DNA from: MGIIa-L3 sp11892u
GTDB taxonomy: Archaea; Thermoplasmatota; Poseidoniia; Poseidoniales; Poseidoniaceae
Assembly (NCBI GenBank): GCA_965659685.1
Contig: CBFHXB010000001.1
Location: forward strand, 164,399 to 228,398
DNA: 64,000 bases
Reading direction: 5' to 3'
The position numbers and the translations under genes were made by a program. The notes below the pieces were generated by a model. The model was not told where the DNA came from and made no database searches. It saw only the letters and a program-made list of their open reading frames with translations. This document shows, piece by piece, positions 8,300 to 17,037 of the stretch; the stretch's first letter is position 1; every line of letters starts with the position of its first letter.

Positions 8300-9412
8300 T
8301 CAGGAGAGGATGTCCATCAGGCGGTCCGCTTCGGCGGCGAGTCGAATCGAGCGCGCAATGCGGCGGCCGGTCGACATGAAGGGCTCGTTGATGTCCGAGT
8401 AGGGCGAGCCGCCGACGAAGGGGTTGGAACCTGCGACGATGCGCGCTGAGATCTCGAAGACCTTGAACTCGAGTTGGTCGGTGACGATGGTCTCCAGGCA
8501 GAAGGGGCCGATCATGCCGCGTGCGCCTTCTTCGAGTTCGAAGGAGGAGGCCACGGTGCCTTCGGCCATCAGGAAGGCCTTGGGGAGCAGGGATTCGCGG
8601 ATGACCACGGGTTGGTTGCCGGTCACGACAAAGGACGGCTCCAGCGACATCTCGCGGAGGTCACGCAAGGAGCCGAGCTTGTAGAACTCGTCGACGTTGG
8701 ATTCGTCCCGACGGTCCATGGAGAGCAATTCCAAGCGGCCGAGGTTTTGCCCTTCACGGCTGCCGGTGCCTCGTACTTGGAAGCCGTCGGTGGCGGTGGG
8801 GTCGAAGAAAAAGTGGAGGTAATACCGGCATCCAAGCACGTATTCCTGAATCGTGAACTCCTCTTCGATGTCCACGTTGCGGCGGAAATCACGGTAGTCA
8901 CGGGCGATGAAGTAGCCACGTCCGCCCTTGGCGCCAGCATACTTGACGATGACAGGCCCGTCGATGTCCTTGGGGTCCTGCACCACGCGTGGCATGTTGC
9001 AGCCGCCCTGCTCCAACCACTGACGCTGGCGCTCGCGGCTCGATTCCCAGTGAAGGATGCCGCGGTTTCCGAAGGTCGGGGTTTGCAGTTCTCGGAAGTT
9101 GTCCGAACCGAGGTATTCGACCAAGGAGCCGTGCGGGATGATGATGACGTTGCGCTCACGCATCCATTCGGCGTGATCCATCAACTCATGGTAGTGGTCG
9201 AGCATCAACCACTCATCAGGATCTGCACCAGGGAAGGCGGAGTAGAACCGGCGGCGCTCTTCACCAACGGCGATGCCAAGGGTCCGGAAGCCTTCCATGC
9301 GTGCGCCGTGGAGGATTTGCAGTGAGGAGTGGGAGGCCACCACGCCAATCGTGATGGAGGCCGGGTCGTAGTCCGCCAGCCAGCCCGCAAGGGTAGTCCC
9401 ATCCACGCCCAT
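8300..9412 (-). CDS. purP: FAICAR synthetase PurP, archaeal ATP-grasp enzyme
   Basis: Predicted 370-residue 5-formaminoimidazole-4-carboxamide ribonucleotide synthetase, the archaeal enzyme that formylates AICAR using formate and ATP in purine synthesis in place of the folate-dependent PurH step. The N-terminal segment (IGVVASHSSLQILHGARMEG) is a hallmark of the family. The ATP-grasp core follows, with VIVKYAGAKGGRGYF, and later FEISARIVAGSNPF binds metal and nucleotide. The start at 9412 fits the family's N-terminus and lies 26 bases after a TATA-like box; the longer frame adds 23 residues with no family counterpart. Divergent from the tryptophan dioxygenase gene. Confidence 0.92.
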   Translation of the reverse strand: MGVDGTTLAGWLADYDPASITIGVVASHSSLQILHGARMEGFRTLGIAVGEERRRFYSAFPGADPDEWLMLDHYHELMDHAEWMRERNVIIIPHGSLVEYLGSDNFRELQTPTFGNRGILHWESSRERQRQWLEQGGCNMPRVVQDPKDIDGPVIVKYAGAKGGRGYFIARDYRDFRRNVDIEEEFTIQEYVLGCRYYLHFFFDPTATDGFQVRGTGSREGQNLGRLELLSMDRRDESNVDEFYKLGSLRDLREMSLEPSFVVTGNQPVVIRESLLPKAFLMAEGTVASSFELEEGARGMIGPFCLETIVTDQLEFKVFEISARIVAGSNPFVGGSPYSDINEPFMSTGRRIARSIRLAAEADRLMDILS

Positions 9413-9435
9413 ATCGACCGGTTCCGTATGCGCTC

Positions 9436-9440
9436 TATAT
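9436..9440 (-). promoter_or_regulatory. TATA box for purP
   Basis: On the minus strand GGATATAGA is centred 26 bases upstream of the ATG at 9412. This is the spacing for an archaeal promoter with a leaderless mRNA, and it independently supports the start chosen for purP. Confidence 0.5.
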
Positions 9441-9520
9441 CCATTACCGTCGTAGTCAATGTGCAGCGCTTCACCTCTCAAGCCGGTGGCTTTTCAGGCC
9501 GCCGGGCTTGTCCTTTGGGC

Positions 9521-10609
9521 ATGGACTCCACTGGACCAAGGATCACCTATGCAGGTTACTTGCGTCTGAACGAATTGCTGGGCCTTCAGGCTGGGCCTGA
9601 AGGGCACCTTCCTGCCCCGTGCGCCGATGAGCAGCACTTCATTGTGGTCCACCAAACCTACGAACTTTGGTTCAAACAAATCCTGACCGAACTCGATGCC
9701 AGCGTGCGTTTGCTTGGTCAACCGTCCGTGCCTGAAGGGGACGTGCCGAGGGTCGTGCGTCATCTTGAGCGCGTGTCTGAAATTTTCCGCTTGTTGTCGG
9801 CCCAATGGAAGGTCATGGAGACCTTGGCGCCGCAGGAATTCCTCGCCTTCCGAGACCGCCTTGGAACTTCATCCGGTTTCGAATCTTGGCAGATGCGAGC
9901 CTTGGAACTGACCTTGGGTTTGAGCGACGAGCAGCGTGTCGAGGGCGCTGACCCCATCGGACACCTCCGCCGCCTCCATGCGGTCGGTGACATGTCGGAC
10001 GCGGCGTTGGCCGACCTTGAGGCACGCGTGGACGGCACGTCGTTGCACGAGGTCTTGCTCGCATGGCTCGGCCGAACGCCCATCGACGGTTCCTTGGCTG
10101 ACGCCGAGGATGACGGAACGGTCGTTACGGCCTTCGTCGACGGGCATCTTTCGGCCATGCGGTCCCACGCCGACGAGGTCATCGCCAGAATGGTCGCTGT
10201 GGGTCAAGGTGAGCCTGAGGCCTTGGAACGACGGATGTCGGCCGGTGTTGACGGTGCCGCGACCTTCCTCCGGCCCGATGGGTCGGTTGACCGCGCTCGT
10301 GCGGGGCTGTTGTACATCGAGTCGCACCGACATCTGCCGCTCTTGGCCTGGCCCCGCCGCCTCATCGACACCGTGGTGGAAGTCGAGCAGTCGATGCTCG
10401 CCTTCCGGCATGCCCACGCGCGCATGGTGGAACGGATGATCGGCCGCCGCATGGGCACAGGCGGTTCAGCGGGCGTGGATTACCTCGATGCCACCACGCG
10501 TTACCGGATTTTCACCGAGTTGTGGGCGGTCCGCACCATGCTCGTCAAGGAAGCGATGTTGCCGCAACCGGCGGATGCCGCCTTCTACGGCTTTGCAGGT
10601 TCGGATTGA
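9521..10609 (+). CDS. kynA: Tryptophan 2,3-dioxygenase
   Basis: Predicted 362-residue haem enzyme that cleaves the indole ring of L-tryptophan to N-formylkynurenine. It carries the family signature HFIVVHQTYELWFKQIL, whose histidine (H44) corresponds to the distal-pocket His. A later motif, FRHAHARMVERMIG, contains the proximal haem-ligand His, and the substrate loop GTGGSAGVDYL follows. The start at 9521 gives the usual length. The enzyme is typical of bacteria and eukaryotes and uncommon in archaea, so it was probably acquired by transfer. No kynureninase or formamidase is visible nearby. The gene ends one base before the convergent rpoK stop codon. Confidence 0.93.
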   Translation: MDSTGPRITYAGYLRLNELLGLQAGPEGHLPAPCADEQHFIVVHQTYELWFKQILTELDASVRLLGQPSVPEGDVPRVVRHLERVSEIFRLLSAQWKVMETLAPQEFLAFRDRLGTSSGFESWQMRALELTLGLSDEQRVEGADPIGHLRRLHAVGDMSDAALADLEARVDGTSLHEVLLAWLGRTPIDGSLADAEDDGTVVTAFVDGHLSAMRSHADEVIARMVAVGQGEPEALERRMSAGVDGAATFLRPDGSVDRARAGLLYIESHRHLPLLAWPRRLIDTVVEVEQSMLAFRHAHARMVERMIGRRMGTGGSAGVDYLDATTRYRIFTELWAVRTMLVKEAMLPQPADAAFYGFAGSD

Positions 10610-10610
10610 C

Positions 10611-10865
10611 TCACGCATTGTGCGGGTCGATGTCGATGGGGATCAGTTCGTGCTCGTATTCGTAGAGCGCGATCTTGAGCGGGTCAAGGACGAAGCGAAC
10701 GTCGGCCTCTTCGTTGCCGTGGAGGGAAATCAGTTCTTCGCGGAAGGCTTGACGAAGGTCGTCTTCCTTGGCGAAAAGGGGAGCTCCCATTCCAATCTGA
10801 AGGGCACGGGCGCCGATGATACGTGCTCGCTCAAAGCGGGTGTGGAGTCGGGCGGGCTTGACCAT
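10611..10865 (-). CDS. rpoK: DNA-directed RNA polymerase subunit K (Rpo6)
   Basis: 84-residue homologue of RNA polymerase subunit K, the archaeal counterpart of eukaryotic RPB6 and bacterial omega, which stabilises polymerase assembly. The core TRFERARIIGARALQIGMGAP is the diagnostic stretch of the family. The ATG at 10865 is chosen because AGGTG lies a suitable distance upstream and the length fits; a longer version starting at 10979 would add a tail unlike other RpoK proteins and overlap the thioredoxin-like gene. It follows that gene on the same strand. Confidence 0.9.
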   Translation of the reverse strand: MVKPARLHTRFERARIIGARALQIGMGAPLFAKEDDLRQAFREELISLHGNEEADVRFVLDPLKIALYEYEHELIPIDIDPHNA

Positions 10866-10950
10866 GGGGTGCACCTGCGAGCGAACTCGCAAGCCGCCGA
10901 CCAACAGGGCCCTCTTGAAGACTTCGTCCCTCGTCCCGCTTCGACACGGC

Positions 10951-11682
10951 TCAGGATTCCTCGTCATTGGGCGCCACATTGGTGCTTCTGACGGACCGCA
11001 GAAGCATCACGGTTGCAGGCGAGGAAAGCAGCAGCAGTGCCGCGGTCAAGAGGGCGAGTTCAGCCGAAGAAAGTGGAGCGGCGACGCTGGAAGGTTCCGC
11101 TGCCTCCTCGGCCGCCAGGGCTGCTTCGAGCGGTGTGAGAGGAGACGGGTCCAACAAAGTGATCGTCCACGTCCCGTTGACCGCTCCGGGAAGGCTCGAC
11201 GTCACGTTCACGTCCAGTCCGTTGGGTCCCCTTGGCGCGGACACGTTGCTGGTCCATTCGGTCCGGTTTTCATGGAGGTGGTGGCCGTTGGGGGCCGTGG
11301 TGTTGAGGGCCTCAACCAAACGCAAGGTCATTGTCTCACCCGTCAACACTGCATACCCGTCAATGACGATGGCAGGCAGGCTGATCAGCCCATAGTGGTC
11401 GTCAAACCGCTGGAAGGACAGGTTCGAGTAATTCGGGTCCTGAGGTGAAGGCGAGTGGCGGACGACAAGCACGTCCTCACGGTCAAGTCCGTCGAGCATG
11501 GCTTCCACAGGGCGGCAGGGTTCGCACCAATCCGCTCCGAAATACTCGACCACGCGCAGCGTGCCTTCGGCTTCGCACGTTGCGTCTTGGCACAGGCCTC
11601 CGAGGGTGGCTTCTGCTGCCACGGTGGGGGCTGAGCAGAGCATCAGCACCATCGGCACCAACAAGAGCAAGGCTCGATGCAC
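10951..11682 (-). CDS. Secreted membrane-anchored thioredoxin-like protein
   Basis: 243 residues. A signal peptide (about 1-23) is followed by a thioredoxin-fold domain with the redox pair WCEPC (C53 and C56) and a cis-proline loop (ISLPAIV). An additional pair, C31 and C36, lies just after the signal peptide. Several N-x-S/T sites suggest an extracellular, possibly glycosylated linker. A single membrane helix near the C-terminus leaves a short cytoplasmic tail. It is divergent from ctaA-ctaB, so a likely role is redox care of extracytoplasmic cysteines, for instance during oxidase copper-site assembly or reduction of the CtaA cysteine pairs; this is inferred from context. Confidence 0.75.
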   Translation of the reverse strand: MHRALLLLVPMVLMLCSAPTVAAEATLGGLCQDATCEAEGTLRVVEYFGADWCEPCRPVEAMLDGLDREDVLVVRHSPSPQDPNYSNLSFQRFDDHYGLISLPAIVIDGYAVLTGETMTLRLVEALNTTAPNGHHLHENRTEWTSNVSAPRGPNGLDVNVTSSLPGAVNGTWTITLLDPSPLTPLEAALAAEEAAEPSSVAAPLSSAELALLTAALLLLSSPATVMLLRSVRSTNVAPNDEES

Positions 11683-11703
11683 GTCGTGGCCAAGTGGACT
11701 GTG

Positions 11704-11709
11704 TTAATA
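11704..11709 (+). promoter_or_regulatory. TATA-like box for ctaA-ctaB
   Basis: TTAATA is centred about 27 bases before the ATG at 11734 in the 51-base divergent gap between the thioredoxin-like gene and ctaA. The spacing fits a leaderless transcript. Confidence 0.45.
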
Positions 11710-11733
11710 GAGGGCGTCCACTCGCTAAAACCA

Positions 11734-12801
11734 ATGACTTCGGGATGGCGTCGTCCCTCCCTCCTGCCGCTCGGGTTGGTGGTGGTTGCGGCCGTCATCA
11801 TTCTCGCGGGAGGGACCATTCGGATCCTTGATGCAGGCGAGTCCTGTCCAGACTGGCCGAAATGTTTCGGCACATGGACCTTTGACGTAAGCGAAGAAGA
11901 GCAGTTGCAGTGGTGGGAGGACAACCCCGACGCCACTGAGGACACACGCGGCGCCGGTCACACGTACAACGAACTGGAAATTTTCAGCGAATGGGTCCAT
12001 CGTTTGCTGGTTGGGCTCGTGGCGTTCCCCATCCTTCTCAATGCGATTTGGATGCACCGGCTTCGGGACACGTACGGCGCCCGCGTTCGCAACGTGGCGG
12101 TGCTGGCTGGGGCATTGCTCGTCATGCAAGCGGGCGTTGGCGCACTGACGGTCGTCTACGACAACCGCGACTGGACCGTCGCCCTCCACTTGTGCATGGC
12201 CACCATTTGGACCTCAACGCTGCTTCACCAATACCACGCCATGCGCATGATCGAGGGCGTGTCGTGGGGTATTTTCTCGACATCGGGGGCTTTCCTTGCC
12301 AAACAACGCCGACGTACCGACGCGTTCGCTGCAGCGGTCTTGGTGTTGCTCGCCCTCGGTGCGTGGGTCTCGTCCACGGCCCCGGGCGCTCAATACAATC
12401 AGGCCTGCTCCATCGGATTCCCGGACGGCTGGCCTGCGTGTCGAGGCCAATTGCTTCCGAGCATGGATCACACCGGCATTCTTGTGCAAATGGTGCACAG
12501 AACCGGTGCCCTCGTGGTGGGAGCGCTGCTGATCTTCGGCGCCGCCCGCATCAAGACCGCCTCTCGAAAGGCGGGAGAACCGTTGGCCTTGGCGGGCGCA
12601 GTGGATTTTGTCGGCGGGTTGTGGATGCTGAATCTCCTGGTGGGTGCAGGCTACATCGTCTTCGCCGATGCGGACGGTTTCCCCGAGGGCTTGTCCCTGC
12701 TTCATCTGGTGCTGGGGGTCACGGCGGCGGTGGTCGCCATCTCCGTGACCATGATGAGTCGCCTCGTTCCCCGCAAGGATGGCGGGGGCGAGTCAGAATG
12801 A
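11734..12801 (+). CDS. ctaA: Haem A synthase (CtaA/COX15)
   Basis: Predicted 355-residue membrane enzyme that oxidises the C8 methyl group of haem O to give haem A for cytochrome oxidase. About eight membrane helices. The first outer loop carries CPDWPKC and the corresponding loop of the second half carries CSIGFPDGWPAC, so both cysteine pairs of the two-pair CtaA class are present. Haem-binding histidines are seen in FSEWVHRLL, VALHLCMA, QMVHRTGAL and LLHLVLG. It is a full-length two-fold-repeat protein, not the half-size form known from some Crenarchaeota. The end overlaps the ctaB start (ATGA), indicating coupled translation. Confidence 0.92.
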   Translation: MTSGWRRPSLLPLGLVVVAAVIILAGGTIRILDAGESCPDWPKCFGTWTFDVSEEEQLQWWEDNPDATEDTRGAGHTYNELEIFSEWVHRLLVGLVAFPILLNAIWMHRLRDTYGARVRNVAVLAGALLVMQAGVGALTVVYDNRDWTVALHLCMATIWTSTLLHQYHAMRMIEGVSWGIFSTSGAFLAKQRRRTDAFAAAVLVLLALGAWVSSTAPGAQYNQACSIGFPDGWPACRGQLLPSMDHTGILVQMVHRTGALVVGALLIFGAARIKTASRKAGEPLALAGAVDFVGGLWMLNLLVGAGYIVFADADGFPEGLSLLHLVLGVTAAVVAISVTMMSRLVPRKDGGGESE

Positions 12802-13796
12802 CGGAACCTCGTGCCCTGCACCGCGTCCTGATCGACCTGATGAAGCTCCGCGTCGTGGTGTTGCTCCAGATCACCGCCGTCTGTGCCATCCTTGTGCACG
12901 ACCTCCTGGTGCGGTACGGTTCCATCGCTGGAGACCGTTCCTGGTTGGACACCTTCACGGCCATCGCCATCACCTTGGTCGGAGGGACCCTCTCCGCTGG
13001 CGGTTCAAACGCGATTAACATGTGGTACGACGCCGACATCGATCCCCTCATGTCCCGAACGGCAAATCGGCCGATTCCAAAAGGCGAGATCTCCCCTCGC
13101 GGCGCCTTGTTGTTCGGCCTCTTAATCGCCACAGGGGGCAGCTCCGTGTTTCTTCTGGCGCACTGGAAGGCAGCCTTCTGGTCGGCCTTCTCCGTCCTCT
13201 TCTACGTGCTCATTTACACGATTTGGCTCAAGCGCCGCTCCCCACAAAACATCGTGATCGGCGGAATCGCAGGAGCCACACCACCGCTCATCGGTTGGGC
13301 TGTTGCGGCGGCAGAGACGGGCGCTCTTGACGGCGTGAACCCCTTCCTTCTCGGCTCCCCCGTTCCGTGGATGCTCTTCTTGCTCATCTTCCTGTGGACG
13401 CCACCTCATTTCTGGGCCTTGGCCCTGTACCGGTCCGGGGAATACGCCAAGGCCAGCGTGCCGATGATGAACGAAGTCCGAGGGGCAAAAAGCACCCTCG
13501 TGCAGTCCAAGGTCTACTGCCTCATGTTGCTTCTGTTGGCCGGCGTGCCGGTGTTCTGGCCTGCCTCAGGCTTGCCCTTGCTCTGGGCTATCACGTCGGC
13601 TGGATTGTCGCTTTGGTATGCCAAATCCGTGTGGGCCATCGATCCAGAGGAACCCTTTGACGACAACGGGCGAATGCCAAAAGCGGCCAAGTCCTTCTTC
13701 AGGAGTCTGTACTACCTCGGTTGGATGTTCCTTTCTTTGGTCGTCATTTCTGCCTTCCCGCCGTCTTGGCTCGGTGTGCTCGGCCCGCTGAACTGA
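12798..13796 (+). CDS. ctaB: Protohaem IX farnesyltransferase (haem O synthase)
   Basis: Predicted 332-residue UbiA-family prenyltransferase that adds a farnesyl group to protohaem to make haem O, the substrate of CtaA. The prenyl-diphosphate site NMWYDADIDPLMSRTANRP (N-x3-D-x3-D) is clear, and the second aspartate-type loop lies in the region around YRSGEYAKASVPM. About eight to nine membrane helices. The ATG at 12798 overlaps the ctaA TGA and gives the typical length; the upstream continuation of the frame is only the shadow of ctaA. With ctaA it shows that the organism makes haem A for an aa3- or ba3-type oxidase. Confidence 0.93.
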   Translation: MTEPRALHRVLIDLMKLRVVVLLQITAVCAILVHDLLVRYGSIAGDRSWLDTFTAIAITLVGGTLSAGGSNAINMWYDADIDPLMSRTANRPIPKGEISPRGALLFGLLIATGGSSVFLLAHWKAAFWSAFSVLFYVLIYTIWLKRRSPQNIVIGGIAGATPPLIGWAVAAAETGALDGVNPFLLGSPVPWMLFLLIFLWTPPHFWALALYRSGEYAKASVPMMNEVRGAKSTLVQSKVYCLMLLLLAGVPVFWPASGLPLLWAITSAGLSLWYAKSVWAIDPEEPFDDNGRMPKAAKSFFRSLYYLGWMFLSLVVISAFPPSWLGVLGPLN

Positions 13797-13827
13797 ACGG
13801 CCCTCAGACCCGCCTTCTTTGGGCCGT
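13797..13827 (+). terminator. Hairpin after ctaB
   Basis: ACGGCCC (13797-13803) pairs with GGGCCGT (13821-13827), a 7-bp perfect stem starting right after the ctaB stop. The loop ends in a pyrimidine-rich stretch (CGCCTTCTTT). It is likely to end the ctaAB transcript before the next gene at 13871. Confidence 0.4.
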
Positions 13828-13870
13828 CGGAAGCGATGAGTCTTTGAGATAGGAGCGGGAGGTTTCGCTC

Positions 13871-16843
13871 ATGGATGCAGACAGGCTGCCGCGTTGGCGT
13901 CCGCTGCTTCTCGTCGGGCTTCTCCTCACGTCCCTCATGGTGACCTTGCCCGTCGCTTCAGCGGCCTCCGGTGATCTTGGCCTGACCAGTGCCATAAGCC
14001 CCCTCCAGGCGCAACACGTCAATGCCTTCAATCAGGTTCCGTTGGAAGTTCAAGTGACCAACGAGGATCCCGGTGGCAGCAGCGCGCCCCGCGACATCGA
14101 ATGGGAAGCGTGCCCCGAGGGTGCGCCAAGCGGGCACACGCACTGCGATCAGGGCTCGGGCACGATTCCAAGCTTGCCGACGTTGCAAAGTTACACCTAC
14201 GCGTTCTCAACGACATGGTCACCCTCCACCTCACACTGGACGACAGGGACGGTTGAGGCCAATTACACCGTGACCTTCTCCTTCGTCGAAGCCGATTTCG
14301 ACACCAGCGACGATGAATTGATCGTGGTGGTGGTGGTGACGAAGGAATTCAAGGACATCATGGTCCCGGAGGACCAAGATCCTCGTGATGGCCTTCTTGA
14401 CGTGGCCAGCGACAACGACGGTGCAGTGTTGAACACGAACGTCACCTACCCGCGGCAAGGCGAAACTTGGCGGATCAACTACGACGTTTACCTCTGCGGT
14501 GATTGTGACCTCAACATGACATGGGGATGGCGCCTGACGCACGACTTTGGTGGCGCACCTGTGGCGGAGTCGTACACCGACGTTGACCTGACGGGATACA
14601 ACTGGGGTGGGTTGACCCAGCTCAGCAGGGACCTTCCAACCTTCTCCCACGATGAGCCTGGTCGTTACCTCCTTGAGTTTGGCATCTTCAATTCCAGTGG
14701 AGATTTGGTCCCGACCAACAACGTCGACAGCGTTCACCTCCGGCTTGACGACACGTCCGATCTGGTCGTGATGGGCTTCATGCCGACCCACAACACGCAG
14801 GATCCAACCGCGCCGTATTACTACGGGAACGACGCCGTGGCCGCCGTGGTCGAAAACCAAGGCAACACCACCATCACCGGCTCTTCCATGACCATGACCG
14901 TCTCTGACGTCCTTGGCAACTTGGACACGCAACAGACGTGTTCCCTGCCGACCCTGACCCCCGGTGCGTCCCATCAGTGCCTCTTCGACCTCGATTTCAC
15001 CGGTGTTGATCGGCGAATTTCGGTCACCATCCCGATCGACCTTGGTCTTTGGAACGACGTGAATCCCGAAGACAACGAAGTCACCCAAAGCGGCGTGGAC
15101 ATTGAGGTTGGGCCCATTCGAGCGTCCATTTCTCAATCCAACAGCAACGGCATCTACACCACGGCCGAGACGATGACCTTGGTTGCCCGAACCGCAGAAA
15201 CGGCCGCTGGTCCACTCAACTACACGTGGAAAATTGACGGCGTCTTCGATCTCCTGCCCGGTTGGCATGGGGCCGTGGTTGAAGTTCCGGTGGCCAACTA
15301 TGATCTTGGGCAACACACCATTGCCCTCATCGTCCGCGACGGCATGGGATACAGCGAATCGGAATTCCTCACCATCACCATCCTTCACCACACCGACATC
15401 GACGGTGGTGCCGCCTACACCGGCGAAGGACTGAGCGTCAACGAAGCGGTCCTCGTGCACGAGGAAAGCCTCCCTCTGCTTGGCCTCAATTACGGCATTG
15501 GGAATGGAAAGGCGCCCTTGATGATTCATTCCTTCGGATTGGAAGCCCCGGCCTCTTCGGACGAAGACGTCGAACTGATCGAAATGGACATTCAGTTCAA
15601 CCTCAGTGAACTGCTCCCGGCCAACATCATCCCAGAGACGGTCGAACTTCGATTCCTCCCTGCGATGAACTCCACCACCTGGGGCTTCGTGGCGCCGCCC
15701 AACGAAGTCACGGTTCATGACGACGGAACCATTGACGTCACCCTGCGAGAAAACGCCATCCTCCTGTTCATCGGCGTGTTGCCCATGCCCGAGGTGAACT
15801 TGGAAGACGTGCGTCTTGAGCGTCGCCCTGAGGGCCATCTCGAAGTCCTTTGGAACGCCACTGGAGACGTGGAAAACCCGTACCTTTCAGGTTGGAACAT
15901 CTACAAACTGGCGGTTCCAGTCGGCTCTTCCACGTATTTCCCCTCCCCTGAGGCCTCGTCCAATCCATCGTTTTGGGAGGACTTCACCGAATCGACCTTC
16001 GTCGCCACCACCGACATCAGCAACGACCGGTGGTACGACGATGAACCCCTTCCCACTGGCACCTGCGCCTCCTACCTCGTGGCCCCCGCCAACCGAGCCG
16101 GCGATCCAGACCTGTTCCGACTCAACGTGACCGACGGTGAGCAAGGCGTCCCCGGACTGTTCTGTGCCGACGCGATTCCACCGGTGTTGACGGTGAGCAA
16201 CCTCCGTGCGACCAGCACCTTCTCCAACGACACGTCATGCCATGAGCGCACCGGGAATTGGGACCGCTGTTACGACGTCAGGGTGTCATGGATCTGGCCA
16301 GATCACGAGCCTGAGGGTGAAGTGTCTTGGGATTTGTATCGCGTGGAGGTGAACCCGAACGGCCTCGACCTCCGTGCTTTGATGCCCATTGAGAGCAACA
16401 TGCAGGCCGTGCCCGGCGAAGAAGGCGTCTTCACCACCAACGGAACCCAGGACGAGTCGATTCGACCTTATCGCGTGTTCTACTACGTCCTGACGCCAAC
16501 CGATGCCGTGGGCAACGACAACCCAGTCGTCATCGCACAGAACAGCGTTCGGCTCTACATCGAAGACCAATGGTGGGCCTACAATCAGCACCTGATTCCC
16601 GAGCCTGAGCCCGAACCTGAACCGCCCCTCGGCAGCCCATGGGTCGGCAAGTTCGTTGACGGGATGTCGAACGACAGCTTGTTCCAAACGGCCCTTGGCG
16701 TGCTGCTGCTCGTTTTCGTGATGGTCGCGATTGGCCTCCCCGTCCTCAACCGACGGCACCGACGTCTCAAGCGCATCGTCGCTGCACGCATTCGGCAGCA
16801 AGAAACCCAGAACGTGGCAGAGGAGTTTGACGACTTCTTCTGA
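13871..16843 (+). CDS. Very large secreted protein with Ig-like/CARDB-like repeats and C-terminal anchor
   Basis: 990 residues. A signal peptide (about 1-32, ending ASA/A) is followed by a chain of beta-sandwich domains. Two or three regions look like CARDB-type domains (for example ADDNEV-like D-x-N-P-E-DNEV patterns near VNPEDNEVTQ), a PKD-like domain follows (LNYTWKIDG ... GQHTIALIVRDGMG), and a fibronectin III-like segment contains LEVLWNATGD and SGWNIYKL. Many N-x-S/T sites. A Glu-Pro stalk (about 908-918) precedes a membrane helix (about 935-957) and a basic cytoplasmic tail. Likely a cell-surface adhesive or structural protein; no catalytic residues were seen. Confidence 0.75.
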   Translation: MDADRLPRWRPLLLVGLLLTSLMVTLPVASAASGDLGLTSAISPLQAQHVNAFNQVPLEVQVTNEDPGGSSAPRDIEWEACPEGAPSGHTHCDQGSGTIPSLPTLQSYTYAFSTTWSPSTSHWTTGTVEANYTVTFSFVEADFDTSDDELIVVVVVTKEFKDIMVPEDQDPRDGLLDVASDNDGAVLNTNVTYPRQGETWRINYDVYLCGDCDLNMTWGWRLTHDFGGAPVAESYTDVDLTGYNWGGLTQLSRDLPTFSHDEPGRYLLEFGIFNSSGDLVPTNNVDSVHLRLDDTSDLVVMGFMPTHNTQDPTAPYYYGNDAVAAVVENQGNTTITGSSMTMTVSDVLGNLDTQQTCSLPTLTPGASHQCLFDLDFTGVDRRISVTIPIDLGLWNDVNPEDNEVTQSGVDIEVGPIRASISQSNSNGIYTTAETMTLVARTAETAAGPLNYTWKIDGVFDLLPGWHGAVVEVPVANYDLGQHTIALIVRDGMGYSESEFLTITILHHTDIDGGAAYTGEGLSVNEAVLVHEESLPLLGLNYGIGNGKAPLMIHSFGLEAPASSDEDVELIEMDIQFNLSELLPANIIPETVELRFLPAMNSTTWGFVAPPNEVTVHDDGTIDVTLRENAILLFIGVLPMPEVNLEDVRLERRPEGHLEVLWNATGDVENPYLSGWNIYKLAVPVGSSTYFPSPEASSNPSFWEDFTESTFVATTDISNDRWYDDEPLPTGTCASYLVAPANRAGDPDLFRLNVTDGEQGVPGLFCADAIPPVLTVSNLRATSTFSNDTSCHERTGNWDRCYDVRVSWIWPDHEPEGEVSWDLYRVEVNPNGLDLRALMPIESNMQAVPGEEGVFTTNGTQDESIRPYRVFYYVLTPTDAVGNDNPVVIAQNSVRLYIEDQWWAYNQHLIPEPEPEPEPPLGSPWVGKFVDGMSNDSLFQTALGVLLLVFVMVAIGLPVLNRRHRRLKRIVAARIRQQETQNVAEEFDDFF

Positions 16844-16897
16844 AGTCGAGCACCCACCGCAGCCTTCTTGACCGCATCTCGGGTGGCCGGGAACGCT

Positions 16898-16981
16898 GCG
16901 GTGATCGCATAGCCTGGCCATTGCGCTGGATTGCTAATCCAGTGGGTTTTACCCACGGGAGTTCGAATCTCCCTCACCGCG
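16898..16981 (+). tRNA. tRNA-Ser(GCT)
   Basis: An 84-base tRNA folds fully: acceptor stem GCGGTGA/TCACCGC, D arm GCATAGCCTGGCCATTGC, anticodon stem CTGGA/TCCAG with loop TTGCTAA (anticodon GCT at 16933-16935), a long variable arm (TGGG/CCCA), T arm GGGAG-TTCGAAT-CTCCC and discriminator G at 16981. The long variable arm and the GCT anticodon identify a serine tRNA reading AGC/AGT. No intron. CCA is not encoded (CCT follows), so it must be added after transcription. Confidence 0.95.
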
Positions 16982-17037
16982 CCTCTTTCTCCACCTGCTG
17001 ACGACAGGCTCATGGTGCCCGCGCGCAGAGTCGGGCC

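Noticed and set aside
14231..15838. A 535-codon open frame on the minus strand inside the large secreted protein gene.
   Set aside because: Antisense shadow of a real gene with signal peptide and domain structure; no ribosome binding site and biased Val/Gly/Asp/His composition.
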